DNA of 40,791 bases from an uncultured Lachnospiraceae bacterium (GCA_934343915.1 CAKRIL010000026.1:1-40791), one strand, 5' to 3'. Counted from the stretch's first letter, positions 24,748 through 33,700 are shown. Made by a program: numbers and translations. Notes: generated by a model not told the origin, from the letters alone.

Positions 24748-26343
24748 ATGTTATTTAAGAAAAGCAATTTACATTCAGATAGAAAGAACAGGGCTGCCAA
24801 TACCATGGCGGCATTCGTGCTCTCGGGTGCAATGATTGTCAGTGCAGCAGTACTTGGCGGCTGTGGAAGAGTACCGGTTACATTGAATGCCAAGACCTTT
24901 ATACTGGAGCAGGGCAACAGCATGCCGACCGACGCATCAATATATGTGAAGGGTACAAGTGAGGAGATTGCAAAGTGTGTGGTCAATACGGATGCTGTCG
25001 ACTACAACACGGTCGGAACCTACACGGCTGAGATTGTTCATCCGAACAAGACGCTTAAGATAGAGATTAAGGTTGTGGATACGACATCACCGAAGGTTGA
25101 ACTGTATGCGGATGAGTTCTCAATGGCTCCGGGACAGACCTTACAGCTTACGGATGTTTTAAAGTCGGTATCTGACAATGCCTCGGTTACGGTCGGGTTT
25201 GCGGATGATATTACGAAGGCAGATGCCGATAAGGTACTTTCTGACAGCATCACATTTGCCGAGGCGGGAGCTTACAATTCAGAGATATGTGCCAAGGATG
25301 CATACGGCAATATGACGGTTATTCCCATTGTCATAATGGTTGTGAATGACAGCGAGGCACCTGTGCTCAGTGGTGTCAGTTCAACTGTATACGCGACGGT
25401 CGGAACCCCGATTGACATTACGGCGAACGTTACTGCGACAGATAATATAGACGGTGATGTGACTTCGAGAATAACAGCTGATACATCGGCGGTTGATTTT
25501 AATACCGGGGGAACCTATAATGCGACAATATCCGTAAGTGACGGAAGCGGCAACGAAGCAACAGCGGAGGTTACGGTTATTGTGCAGGACGCTTCTGCTT
25601 CTCTTAACAGCGGCTCGACAGTGACCATCAATTCTGATTTTGATTCGTATTCATCGGAGTATGTTCCGTTTGGTTTCGGCTCGGAGGTGGATGAGAACAA
25701 CAGACCTACGGGACTCCAGTGGTACATTAACAGATATGGAAAGTATACGACGGATTTCATACAGCCTGAGAGCAATTATGTATATCTCACAATGGACGAG
25801 GGCTATGAATACGGTCTTACGGAGGGAATTCTTGATACCCTTAAGGAAAAGAATGTAAAGGCGGTATTCTTTATCACACTTCCTTATGCGAAGGAGAATC
25901 CTGAGCTTGTTCAGAGAATGATTGACGAGGGTCATGTTGTAGGGAACCATTCAGTTACCCATCCGTCAGCAGGACTCTGTACTCTGTCAGTTGAACAGCA
26001 GATAAATGAGGTCAAGGAGGTCAATGATTATGTTCTTGAAAACTTTGGCTATCAGATGTATCTGTTCCGCTTCCCGACAGGAGCCTTCAGCGAGCAGAGC
26101 CTTGCGATAGTGCAGAGCCAGGGCTACCGAAGCGTATTTTGGAGCTTTGCATATAGGGATTGGGTAGTTGATGACCAGCCTGATGTTGATACATCACTTC
26201 AAAATGCGCTCAATAAGGTTCATGGCGGTGCAATATACCTTCTTCATGCTGAATCTACAACTAATGCGACAATGCTTGCCGACTTCATTGACGGTGTAAG
26301 AGCGAAGGGATATGAGTTCGGTTATTACAACAAGGTTGACTAA
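24748..26343 (+). CDS. Lipoprotein polysaccharide deacetylase, PdaA-like, with Ig-like repeats
   Basis: Membrane-anchored NodB-fold deacetylase (531 aa). Start ATG 24748 after GAGAGG; a TTG at 24733 is less likely. Signal peptide with lipobox VLGGC (Cys39). Two DUF5011/HYR-type Ig-like domains span about 44-200 and 201-282 (each with DYNTVGTYTAEI- or DFNTGGTYNATI-like ends), followed by a Ser-rich linker and the catalytic domain (about 320-531). The motifs YLTMDEGYE (346-354), GNHSVTHP (399-406), RFPTGAFSEQSL (441-452), VFWSFAYRDW (463-472) and YLLHAES (497-503) follow Bacillus PdaA, which removes acetyl groups from muramic acid in delta-lactam synthesis. The expected second metal Asp is Glu351; PdaA itself has Asn there. 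Its role in sporulation or wall remodelling is inferred. Confidence 0.9.
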   Translation: MLFKKSNLHSDRKNRAANTMAAFVLSGAMIVSAAVLGGCGRVPVTLNAKTFILEQGNSMPTDASIYVKGTSEEIAKCVVNTDAVDYNTVGTYTAEIVHPNKTLKIEIKVVDTTSPKVELYADEFSMAPGQTLQLTDVLKSVSDNASVTVGFADDITKADADKVLSDSITFAEAGAYNSEICAKDAYGNMTVIPIVIMVVNDSEAPVLSGVSSTVYATVGTPIDITANVTATDNIDGDVTSRITADTSAVDFNTGGTYNATISVSDGSGNEATAEVTVIVQDASASLNSGSTVTINSDFDSYSSEYVPFGFGSEVDENNRPTGLQWYINRYGKYTTDFIQPESNYVYLTMDEGYEYGLTEGILDTLKEKNVKAVFFITLPYAKENPELVQRMIDEGHVVGNHSVTHPSAGLCTLSVEQQINEVKEVNDYVLENFGYQMYLFRFPTGAFSEQSLAIVQSQGYRSVFWSFAYRDWVVDDQPDVDTSLQNALNKVHGGAIYLLHAESTTNATMLADFIDGVRAKGYEFGYYNKVD

Positions 26344-26388
26344 TAAGGCAGATATGATTTATTCACGCTTTTAACAGGAGGGATTATC

Positions 26389-26853
26389 ATGGCAAAGAAA
26401 CCTAAGAAAAAGCCTGTGTGGAAGGGGCAGAAGAGAAATGCGCTCGGACTTCCTTTTACATTTACCAAGTATATTCTCTATGACAATAAGCTTGTCATAA
26501 GAAAGGGCTTTTTAAATATCACTGAGGACGAGGTGGAGCTGTATAAGGTCAAGGATAAGCAGCTTAAGATTTCACTTCTCGGAAGAATATTCAATTACGG
26601 AACAATAAGCATATACGCAAGCGGCGTGTATAACTGCGACAATGTTCTTAAGAATGTTCACAAGGTCAGAATGGTGGCAGGGCTTATCGAGCAGTATGTG
26701 AATGCGGAGCGCGATAAGTACAATGTCAGAGGCAGGGACATGGTCGGCGATGCGGGAATCAAGCCGGGCGAAGTTGACAGCGACGGCAACGGAATACCGG
26801 ATGTCCTTGAGAGTCAGCCGTGTGACTGTGAATGTCATGATGATTGCAGATAA
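26389..26853 (+). CDS. PH-domain (bPH2/DUF304-like) protein with acidic calcium-like loop and Cys-rich tail
   Basis: A 154-residue protein. Residues 25-105 match the bacterial PH-like pattern (YILYDNKLVIRKGFLNITEDEVELYKVKD, then LGRIFNYGTISIYA), usually found in membrane-associated proteins, but no membrane segment is present here. The N-terminus is strongly basic (AKKPKKKPVWKGQKR). The tail contains DSDGNGIPD (130-138), resembling a thrombospondin type-3/dockerin-style calcium loop, and a cluster of four Cys and one His (CDCECHDDC, 145-153) that may bind a metal. Function unknown. AGGAGGG at 26376-26382 sets the start. It lies 45 bases after the deacetylase and 55 before asd, perhaps one transcript. 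Confidence 0.78.
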   Translation: MAKKPKKKPVWKGQKRNALGLPFTFTKYILYDNKLVIRKGFLNITEDEVELYKVKDKQLKISLLGRIFNYGTISIYASGVYNCDNVLKNVHKVRMVAGLIEQYVNAERDKYNVRGRDMVGDAGIKPGEVDSDGNGIPDVLESQPCDCECHDDCR

Positions 26854-26908
26854 GATAGTAAAATGGTAAAAGCCATTTGAAATAAAAGAATTGCGGAGGA
26901 AATTATTT

Positions 26909-27994
26909 ATGGAAAAGAAGTTAAGAGTAGGTATCTTGGGAGCAACAGGTATGGTAGGACAGAGATTTATCGCCCTGCTTGAAAATCACCCTTGGTTCGA
27001 GGTTGTCGCAGTGGCAGCCAGCCCTCGTTCAGCAGGTAAGACATACGAGGAGGCGGTTGGCGACCGTTGGAAGATGGACACACCTATGCCTGAGGCAGTA
27101 AAGAAGATGATTGTTCTCAATGTAAATGATGTTGAGCACGTTGCTTCACAGGTTGATTTTGTATTCAGCGCAGTTGATATGACTAAGGAAGAGATTAAGA
27201 AGATTGAGGAGGACTACGCTAAGACGGAGACTCCTGTTGTTTCCAACAACAGCGCTCATCGCTGGACAGAGGATGTTCCTATGGTAGTTCCTGAGATTAA
27301 TCCGGAGCACCTTGCTCTTATCGAGACACAGAAGAAGAGACTCGGAACCAAGAAGGGCTTCATCGTTGTTAAGCCTAACTGCTCAATTCAGAGCTACACA
27401 CCTGCTCTTGTAGCATTAAAGGAGTTCGGACCTAAGGTTGTTGTTGCAACTACATATCAGGCAATCTCCGGCGCAGGAAAGACCTTCAAGGAGTGGCCTG
27501 AGATGGTTGGAAACATTATTCCTTACATCGGCGGCGAGGAGGAGAAGAGCGAGCAGGAGCCTCTCCGTATCATGGGTAAGGTTGTTGACGGCAAGATTGA
27601 GAAGGCACAGCTTCCTGTGATCACAACACAGTGTATCCGTGTACCTGTTCTCAATGGTCATACGGCAGCAGTATTCGTAAGCTTTGAGAAGAAGCCTACC
27701 AAGGAGCAGATTATCGAGAAGTGGAGAAGCTTCTCAGGCCTTCCGCAGGAGCTTAATCTTCCTAGCGCACCAAAGCATTTTATCCAGTATCTCGAGGAGG
27801 ACAACCGCCCACAGGTAGCTCTTGATGTCAACTATGAGAACGGCTTCGGCGTATCCTTCGGACGACTCAGAGAGGACACTGTATTCGATTATAAGTTCGT
27901 TGGTCTTTCACACAACACAATCCGTGGTGCAGCAGGCGGTGCGGTACTTATCGCAGAGCTTCTCACAGCTCAGAAGTATATCGAGGCAAAATAA
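26909..27994 (+). CDS. asd: Aspartate-semialdehyde dehydrogenase (archaeal/fungal type)
   Basis: NADPH-dependent enzyme (361 aa) of the aspartate pathway, leading to lysine, threonine, methionine and diaminopimelate. N-terminal Rossmann motif GATGMVGQRF, active-site Cys158 in VKPNCSIQSY, and SGAGKTF and GHTAAVFVSF blocks characteristic of the archaeal/fungal-type group rather than the E. coli type. The start ATG 26909 has GGAGGA upstream; the in-frame TTG at 26891 overlaps that site. It overlaps the GNAT gene by one base (TAATG). Codon usage is strongly biased to favoured codons (for example GAG, AAG), consistent with high expression. Confidence 0.95.
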   Translation: MEKKLRVGILGATGMVGQRFIALLENHPWFEVVAVAASPRSAGKTYEEAVGDRWKMDTPMPEAVKKMIVLNVNDVEHVASQVDFVFSAVDMTKEEIKKIEEDYAKTETPVVSNNSAHRWTEDVPMVVPEINPEHLALIETQKKRLGTKKGFIVVKPNCSIQSYTPALVALKEFGPKVVVATTYQAISGAGKTFKEWPEMVGNIIPYIGGEEEKSEQEPLRIMGKVVDGKIEKAQLPVITTQCIRVPVLNGHTAAVFVSFEKKPTKEQIIEKWRSFSGLPQELNLPSAPKHFIQYLEEDNRPQVALDVNYENGFGVSFGRLREDTVFDYKFVGLSHNTIRGAAGGAVLIAELLTAQKYIEAK

Positions 27995-28446
27995 TGAGTC
28001 TTACTATAAGAACCATGACCATAGACGATTACGATGGAGTACGCAGTCTGTGGCTCGGCATTAAGGGATTTGCAATACGTTCCATAGACGATTCGAGGGA
28101 AGGTGTCAGGGTATTCCTTAAAAGAAATCCGACAACAAGTGTCGTTGCTGAGAAGGATGGTGTGATTGTCGGAAGCATTCTCTGCGGTCACGACGGCAGA
28201 AGAGGTACTCTCTATCATGTATGTGTAGCTGAGAACTTCCGCAATCAGGGTATCGGTAAGGCAATGGTAGTAAAGGCGATGGAGGCTCTTGAAGCAGAGC
28301 ATGTCAGCAATGTGACTTTGATTGCCTTTACCGAGAATGATATAGGAAATGCTTTTTGGAAGCATATCGGATGGCGCAAGAGGGAAGACTGTAATTACTA
28401 TGACTTTGTGCTCAACAAGGAAAATATAATTAATTTTAATAAATAA
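27994..28446 (+). CDS. GNAT family N-acetyltransferase
   Basis: Acetyl-CoA-dependent acetyltransferase (150 aa) with the acetyl-CoA pyrophosphate loop FRNQGIGKAM at about residues 82-91 and the usual beta-bulge strand LYHVCVAENF before it. The acceptor is unknown; the family includes amino-acid, aminoglycoside and ribosomal-protein acetylases. It overlaps asd by one base and is followed by deoD 12 bases after its stop, so it is translated as part of an asd-GNAT-deoD unit. The unit mixes amino-acid and nucleoside metabolism without an obvious pathway link. Confidence 0.9.
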   Translation: MSLTIRTMTIDDYDGVRSLWLGIKGFAIRSIDDSREGVRVFLKRNPTTSVVAEKDGVIVGSILCGHDGRRGTLYHVCVAENFRNQGIGKAMVVKAMEALEAEHVSNVTLIAFTENDIGNAFWKHIGWRKREDCNYYDFVLNKENIINFNK

Positions 28447-28458
28447 GGAGATAAAATT

Positions 28459-29184
28459 ATGGCAAATTATCCAACACCACATATAAATGCGAAGCCGGGA
28501 GACTTCGGCAAGACGGTTCTCATGCCGGGAGATCCGCTTCGTGCTAAGTTCATCGCTGAGAATTTTCTTACGAATCCCGTACTTGTCAACAATGTAAGAG
28601 GTGTTCAGGGCTACACGGGAGAATACAAGGGCGTTAAGGTATCCGTTATGGCGAGCGGTATGGGAATGCCTTCAATAGGAATATACAGCTATGAGCTGTA
28701 TAACTTCTTCGAGGTTGACAATATAATTCGTGTCGGTTCTGCCGGCGGAATGCAGGAGAATGTACATGTAAGAGACCTTGTAATCGGAATGGGAGCTTCA
28801 ACCAATTCTAACTATGGCTCACAGTTCGGTCTGCCTGGCAGCTACTCTGCAATAGCAAGCTATCCTCTTATGGAAGCTGCAATCGAGTCTGCAAAGGAGA
28901 ACGGTGCGAATTATCATGTGGGAAATATTCTCTCATCAGACACATTCTACAGCGATGATACGGAAGGTTCGGCAAAGTGGCGCAAGCTTGGTATTATGGC
29001 AGTCGAGATGGAAGCGGCAGCTCTCTATATGAACGCTGCAAGAGCAGGCAAGAATGCACTCGCAATTCTTACAATCTCAGACCATCTCCTCACAGGAGAG
29101 GCTACAACCGCTGAGGAGAGACAGAATTCTTTCACACAGATGATGGAAGTTGCACTTGAGACGGCAGTAAAGATGAGCAGATAA
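28459..29184 (+). CDS. deoD: Purine nucleoside phosphorylase (DeoD type)
   Basis: Hexameric PNP (241 aa) that cleaves purine nucleosides with phosphate. Family blocks: TPHINAKPGDFGKTVLMPGDPLRAKFIAENF at the start (written here in parts: His and the PGDPLRAK phosphate loop), VSVMASGMGMPSIGIYSYEL, RVGSAGGMQ and VEMEAAALY with the catalytic Glu and the Asp in ISDHLLTGE (the DeoD-specific Asp that lets 6-amino purines be used). AAGGAG at 28445-28450 precedes the ATG. Third gene of the asd operon; the J-domain protein follows 27 bases after the stop. Confidence 0.95.
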   Translation: MANYPTPHINAKPGDFGKTVLMPGDPLRAKFIAENFLTNPVLVNNVRGVQGYTGEYKGVKVSVMASGMGMPSIGIYSYELYNFFEVDNIIRVGSAGGMQENVHVRDLVIGMGASTNSNYGSQFGLPGSYSAIASYPLMEAAIESAKENGANYHVGNILSSDTFYSDDTEGSAKWRKLGIMAVEMEAAALYMNAARAGKNALAILTISDHLLTGEATTAEERQNSFTQMMEVALETAVKMSR

Positions 29185-29211
29185 TATGTCTTAAATAGGG
29201 AGGTGTTTTTT

Positions 29212-29673
29212 GTGGCTGATGCAGTAACGGATGTATTCGCAGCTGACGAACAGCAGCTTGCCGGCATGAAGGCATGGTTTTTTAAGGAAAACATAAGAAT
29301 TAACGAGGAAAAGACAGCCCTTGAGCGTGAACGTGCGCGGATGGACAAGGAGAATGAGCTTTTTGAGAAGAAGCTTGAAATCCTGAAAAAGGAACTGTAC
29401 AAGCTTGCCATTGAGAAAAAAGCAGTGGAACAGGAACGCATTCGTGTGGAACACATGAAAAAGCAGATTAACTCCGAGCGTTCGGGAGCGGCTTACAGCA
29501 TGAAGGGACAGGCTACCACGTTCTTTCGCGGTGTCGGAAGTGAACTTGCCTTAAAGAAGCGTTACAAGGATTTGCTTAAAATATACCATCCTGATAATAT
29601 GTGCGGTGATACCGATACGGTGCAGCGCATCAATCAGGAATTTACATCTCTCAAAAGAAGATATGATAATTAA
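29212..29673 (+). CDS. Coiled-coil protein with C-terminal J-domain-like region
   Basis: A 153-residue soluble protein. Residues about 22-92 form a long, highly charged coiled coil (Glu/Lys/Arg heptads), and the last ~45 residues contain a J-domain core: LKKRYKDLLKIYHPDNMCGD, with the HPD triplet, and the closing helix RINQEFTSLKRRYDN. J domains stimulate Hsp70/DnaK. Here the J domain is C-terminal and short, with no Gly/Phe or zinc regions, so it is not a housekeeping DnaJ. The start is taken as GTG 29212 behind GGGAGGTG; GTG at 29203 is in the ribosome site. It ends the asd-GNAT-deoD transcript; role unknown. Confidence 0.72.
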   Translation: MADAVTDVFAADEQQLAGMKAWFFKENIRINEEKTALERERARMDKENELFEKKLEILKKELYKLAIEKKAVEQERIRVEHMKKQINSERSGAAYSMKGQATTFFRGVGSELALKKRYKDLLKIYHPDNMCGDTDTVQRINQEFTSLKRRYDN

Positions 29674-29678
29674 AATGG

Positions 29679-29708
29679 CAGAGCTTCGCGGTGCGGGGCT
29701 CTGTTTTT
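29679..29708 (+). terminator. Terminator after the J-domain gene
   Basis: CAGAGC (29679-29684) pairs with GCTCTG (29698-29703), followed by five T, just before element 2. Confidence 0.7.
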
Positions 29709-29763
29709 GCATATGTTAATTCAGGTGTCAAAACATGCTGCTCTGATTTTTGGGGTATATCGT

Positions 29764-29975
29764 GTTATATTTATGCATATCAGCTCAGTTGTACGAAGCA
29801 AGCTGTTCTAAGGACTCTGAGAAATGTTTTTTATTTTTACGCCAACGAAGCAAAGCATACTTCCGTGTATGCATTGCTTCTAAAGCGGCATCCATGCCGC
29901 TTTTGGCTATCGAGAGAACAGAGTCCTAAGAACAACTAGGCTTCTCCCAAAAGTCGTGATATGCATAAATATAAC
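29764..29975 (+). ncRNA. Structured core of element 2 (candidate RNA)
   Basis: Same architecture as in element 1: P1 29764-29782 with 29957-29975 (19 bp), P2 GAAGC 29795-29799 with 29940-29944, P3 29806-29819 with 29919-29932, P4 29847-29860 with 29867-29880 (14 bp, one mismatch), P5 29882-29889 with 29896-29903, loop ATCCAT. The base pairs differ from element 1 in P3, P4 and P5 but pair equally well. Confidence 0.5.
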
Positions 29976-30098
29976 GTGATATACATATTAATTGCAAAAT
30001 AGATTGACTTTATGCTTGATGTATGGTTTTGTGTATGCTAACATATAAACAAAGGTTAGTGTGTTGGGGAATCCTTTCTTGCTTATAATTTTAGCAAG

Positions 30099-30368
30099 AT
30101 GGAGATATTGGAGACAAGGTATGACATTCCGATTGATGATGATGTGAGGAAGGAAGTGGGAGAGATGTGCAATCTTAGTGAAGGAATAGAGGAGAGAGCG
30201 ATTGAAAAGGGAGTTGCAAAAGGAATTGCAGAAGGTGAGGCTGCAATTATTATCAATATGCACAATAACGGACTCTCTGCTGAACAGATAGCCTCATTCA
30301 CCAACAAGGATATTCATGAAGTGGAGAGGATTATTGAAAATGCAACAAGTCATACATATAAGAACTAA
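30099..30368 (+). pseudogene. C-terminal remnant of an Rpn-family (PD-(D/E)XK transposase-like) protein
   Basis: An 89-residue open frame whose sequence (DVRKEVGEMCNLSEGIEERA, then a GVAKGIAEGEAAIIINMHNNG-like stretch and LSAEQIASFTN) matches the conserved C-terminal tail of Rpn recombination-promoting nuclease/putative transposases, which are multicopy in Lachnospiraceae. The N-terminal PD-(D/E)XK nuclease domain of about 200 residues is missing, and the ribosome site is weak. About 100 bases of apparent original upstream DNA remain before it, so an internal deletion is more likely than a truncated insertion. It lies wholly inside element 2. It may still be translated, but catalysis is not possible. 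Confidence 0.72.
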
Positions 30369-30409
30369 AGTGTTTTTTTGACACCTGAATCTTTAATATG
30401 AAGAAAATC

Positions 30410-30451
30410 AAAATCGTTCATGTCTCTTAGATGGGATATGAGCGATTTTTT
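30410..30451 (+). terminator. Terminator-like hairpin right of element 2
   Basis: AAAATCGTTCAT (30410-30421) pairs with ATGAGCGATTTT (30438-30449) with one G-T pair, followed by T. It isolates the pectate lyase gene from upstream transcription. Confidence 0.7.
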
Positions 30452-30489
30452 GCATTCAGTGCTCCTGAGTGACGTTTTATGACGGATTG

Positions 30490-30501
30490 GTAAGCGTTTA
30501 C
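30490..30501. promoter_or_regulatory. LacI/CcpA-type operator upstream of the pectate lyase gene
   Basis: GTAAGCGTTTAC, a near-palindrome fitting the LacI-family pattern with a central CG, about 110 bases upstream of the promoter -35 box. It may be a catabolite control or a pectin-regulator site. Confidence 0.4.
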
Positions 30502-30607
30502 ATAAAAAACACAGAAAGTGTATGGCTATTTGTGCAAAAAAGTCTTGCGGCTACAATGTAAGCATTTTCAATTTGTAAAAAGTGCATAAAAAAGTTTGCG
30601 TTTATGG

Positions 30608-30636
30608 TTGAAATATATATAAAAAGATGATATTAT
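30608..30636 (+). promoter_or_regulatory. Promoter of the pectate lyase gene
   Basis: TTGAAA (30608-30613), 17-bp spacer, TATTAT (30631-30636); TATAAT at 30634 gives a less usual spacing. The leader of about 75 nt contains an imperfect hairpin (about 30650-30690) and AGGAGG at 30704-30709. Confidence 0.55.
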
Positions 30637-30715
30637 AATGACAGTCAGTGCTGATGCCCGTAAGTTCGTGAGAGGCACATGGGCGCAGACACTAATAAAT
30701 ATTTAGGAGGACATT

Positions 30716-33700
30716 ATGAAACACAGGTTAGTAAGACGTGTTATCGCATCGGTTATGGCTGTACTTCTTGTAGTTGGTCTTATTCCGATGACTTTTACGG
30801 GAGGAGGAGTTAAGGTAAGTGCGGAAGAGTTGACGTATGTTATTGATGGTGCGTCGATAGCAGAGCTCGAAAGTGATTTGACAGAGGACACACAGTACGG
30901 TACAAGTAACTTTTTTACATTACTGTGCAGTTCAAATAAGAAAATAGGCATAAAACCATTGAATTGTTTTAACTCTGCCATAACAAATGAGACCGATAAG
31001 CAGTTTAAAAATACTGTGCGCCTTGGCGGAGGTGGTCTTGGTTTAGATGGCGGTAAAGTTGTAAATGCTATAAAATTTACGGTTAGTTCGCCGGCGAAGG
31101 TTACAATATATGCCAGTGGAAAGAAAAGCGATGCTAAAGCACTTATCATTAATAAGGCAACTACGTTGGATGATTCCGAAAAGGGAACAACAGTTTATAC
31201 TTCAGAGGCATTTGATTATAATACGGTTAAAAAGCTGGAATATGATATAACCGAAGCAGGAACATATTATGTAGGATTTGCTGGAAATGGTGGTATTATT
31301 CCGTATATTTCAGTAACAACAAGTGGCGAGGTTGCAGAAAAGACGGATTGGAGTAAGGTTGATGCACCTGAAATTACTTCTGCGGCTCAGAACGTTAATG
31401 GTGAAATTGAAGTTTCCTTCAAGATGACTATCGGTAATGACGGAGCAGATTCAGTTAAGGTTACAATGACAGATGCTGAAGGCAATACAGATAGTAAGTC
31501 ATCAACAACCACAGACGGAACGGTTAAGTTCACTCCAAAGGCTTCAGGTACATATACATTCAGCATTGCTGCATCAAGAGCGGAATGCGAAGATAAGGTG
31601 GGAGCAGAGACAAAGCCGGTTGAATTTGTTCTTACTCTTGGAACACCTATTATTAAGAGCGCAACAAGTGTAGGCAACGGTAAGGTAAGTGTTGTATGGG
31701 ATGCTGTTAAGGAAGCCGACTCATACAATGTGTATGTCGATGGGGTACTTAGTGGCACAACTGATAAGACAGAGTATACGGTAGAAGGACTTACGGTTGG
31801 AAATGAGTATGCTTTTACGGTAGCTGCCGTAAGAGGTGCAGAGGTTGGAAAACAGTCAGAAGCTTCAAGTGTGAAGGTTACTTCTGACAAGCAGACTGTA
31901 TGGGGCTTCGCGACTTATGGTACATCCACAAGCACGGAGAAAAATACAGCTAAAAAGAATGCAGATGGAAGCGTCACTGTAGTGAGTGCAGGCGGAAAGG
32001 GTAAGATTGTTCCGGCTACAACAGACGGTATTGCATTTTATTACACACAGGTTCCGACGGAATACAATTTCACATTGAGAGCTAAAGTACATGTTGATAC
32101 ATGGGTTATGGATGGAGGACAGTCAGGATTCGGTCTTGTTGCAACAGACCGTATAGCAGAGTCCGGTAACACAGACAATATATGGAATAACTCATATATG
32201 CTTACGGCAGGCCCTAAGATTGAATACTATTGGGATGCGGAGAAGAATGAAATCGCTTCATCAGGTGTTAAGTATTCCATGAAGGGCGGCATCGGTGCCA
32301 TCGCAAAGACCGGTGTTACTAAAGAAAATCTTGATTTATTCATGAAAAATGATACTGCAACCATAAATGCATGCTTCAGTTCCGTAACATCGATATTTGA
32401 TACAACAGCACCGTCACTTGGAAAAGATGCGGGTACTTACAATGTTATCGGAAATGAATCGTCAGGTAAGACAACCAATATAGCTGAGTATACGGATTTT
32501 GTATTTGAGATTCAGAAGAACAACACAGGATATTTCCTTACATATTATGATGCTGACGGTAATGTTATAGCACAGAGCAAGAATTATGATCCTGATGCTT
32601 TAAGTAAGATTGATCCTGAGAACGTATATGTAGGTTTCTTCACATCAAGAAATGCTACTGCAACATTCAGCGATATTGATTTTAAGCCAATTCTTGCATC
32701 AGAAGATGCAGCTTCAGAGGACAGACCTATCACTTATGTTACACCTATGGTGACAATTACATCAGCAGGTGTCGCTAATACAGAGAATTACACATTCAGT
32801 TTTATAGCTAATGTTGATGGTATGGCAGATATTACTCTTGCCGGACAGACAGTGGCAGCAGGTCTTGCAGTCAAGGCTAATCAGGTTGTCAATGTTCCTG
32901 TGACACTTACAGGTACAAGTGACATTGCAATGGTATTTGCACCGGATCCTGACTATGTTCCGGGAGAGTATATGAAGCTTGCAAATACTGACAAGATTAA
33001 CTCTGTACTTACGGTTTCAAGAAATACAGCCTTTGCTGATTTAACAGAAATTTACGTTTCACCTGACGGAACAGCTTCAGGTGCAGGAACAAAGGAAAGC
33101 CCGGTAGATGTATACACGGCAGTTAAGTATGTTCAGCCGGGACAGACAATCGTTATCATGGAGGGAACATATCTCCTCAACAGTACGATAAGAGTTGAGA
33201 GAGGTGTTGATGGTACGGCAGATAAGCCTATCAGAATGATTGCCGATCCTAATGCTTCAACAAGACCTGTATTTGACTTCCAAAGCAAGTGCGCAGGTAT
33301 GGTGCTTGGTGGAAACTACTGGTATTTCAAGGGATTTGACTGTATACATTCACAGGATATGCAGAAGGGTATTCAGGTATCAGGAAGTAATATCACTCTT
33401 GACAGAGTAGACGCTTACCACAACGGTAACACAGGTATTCAGATCAGCCGTCTGTTCTCGACAGACACAAGAGAATATTGGCCGTCTGACAACCTTATTC
33501 TCAACTGTACATCATACGGTAATGCTGATGCAAGCTATCAGGATGCAGATGGATTTGCAGCTAAGCTCACAGTAGGTGAAGGCAATGTATTCGATGGCTG
33601 TGTAGCACATCATAATGCAGACGATGGCTGGGATTTATATGCAAAGGCAGAGACGGGCTCCATCGGAACGGTTACAATAAAGAACTGTGTAGCATACGCT

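Larger units (their letters stand above)
29719..30390. mobile_element. Element 2: 672-bp inverted-repeat element with a folded core and a remnant Rpn gene
   Basis: The left end ATTCAGGTGTCAAAACA and the right end (TTTGACACCTGAAT) match the ends of element 1; the right end has extra T residues. The first ~275 bases match the fold and much of the sequence of element 1, up to GATATACATATT. From about 29990 to 30370 it has a unique insert ending in the Rpn remnant. No clear target duplication is seen at its flanks. Confidence 0.8.

Noticed and set aside
29691..29939. Plus-strand 82-residue frame across the left half of element 2
   Set aside because: It runs through the stems of the folded core, lacks a ribosome site, and has no counterpart in element 1.
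30640..30710. Riboswitch in the pectate lyase leader
   Set aside because: Only a single imperfect hairpin is present and no known aptamer consensus is seen.
31387..31890. Minus-strand open frames under the pectate lyase gene (also at 34051-34521)
   Set aside because: Both lie within a continuous, domain-supported plus-strand gene and have Thr/Ser-biased composition expected from antisense reading of its codons.
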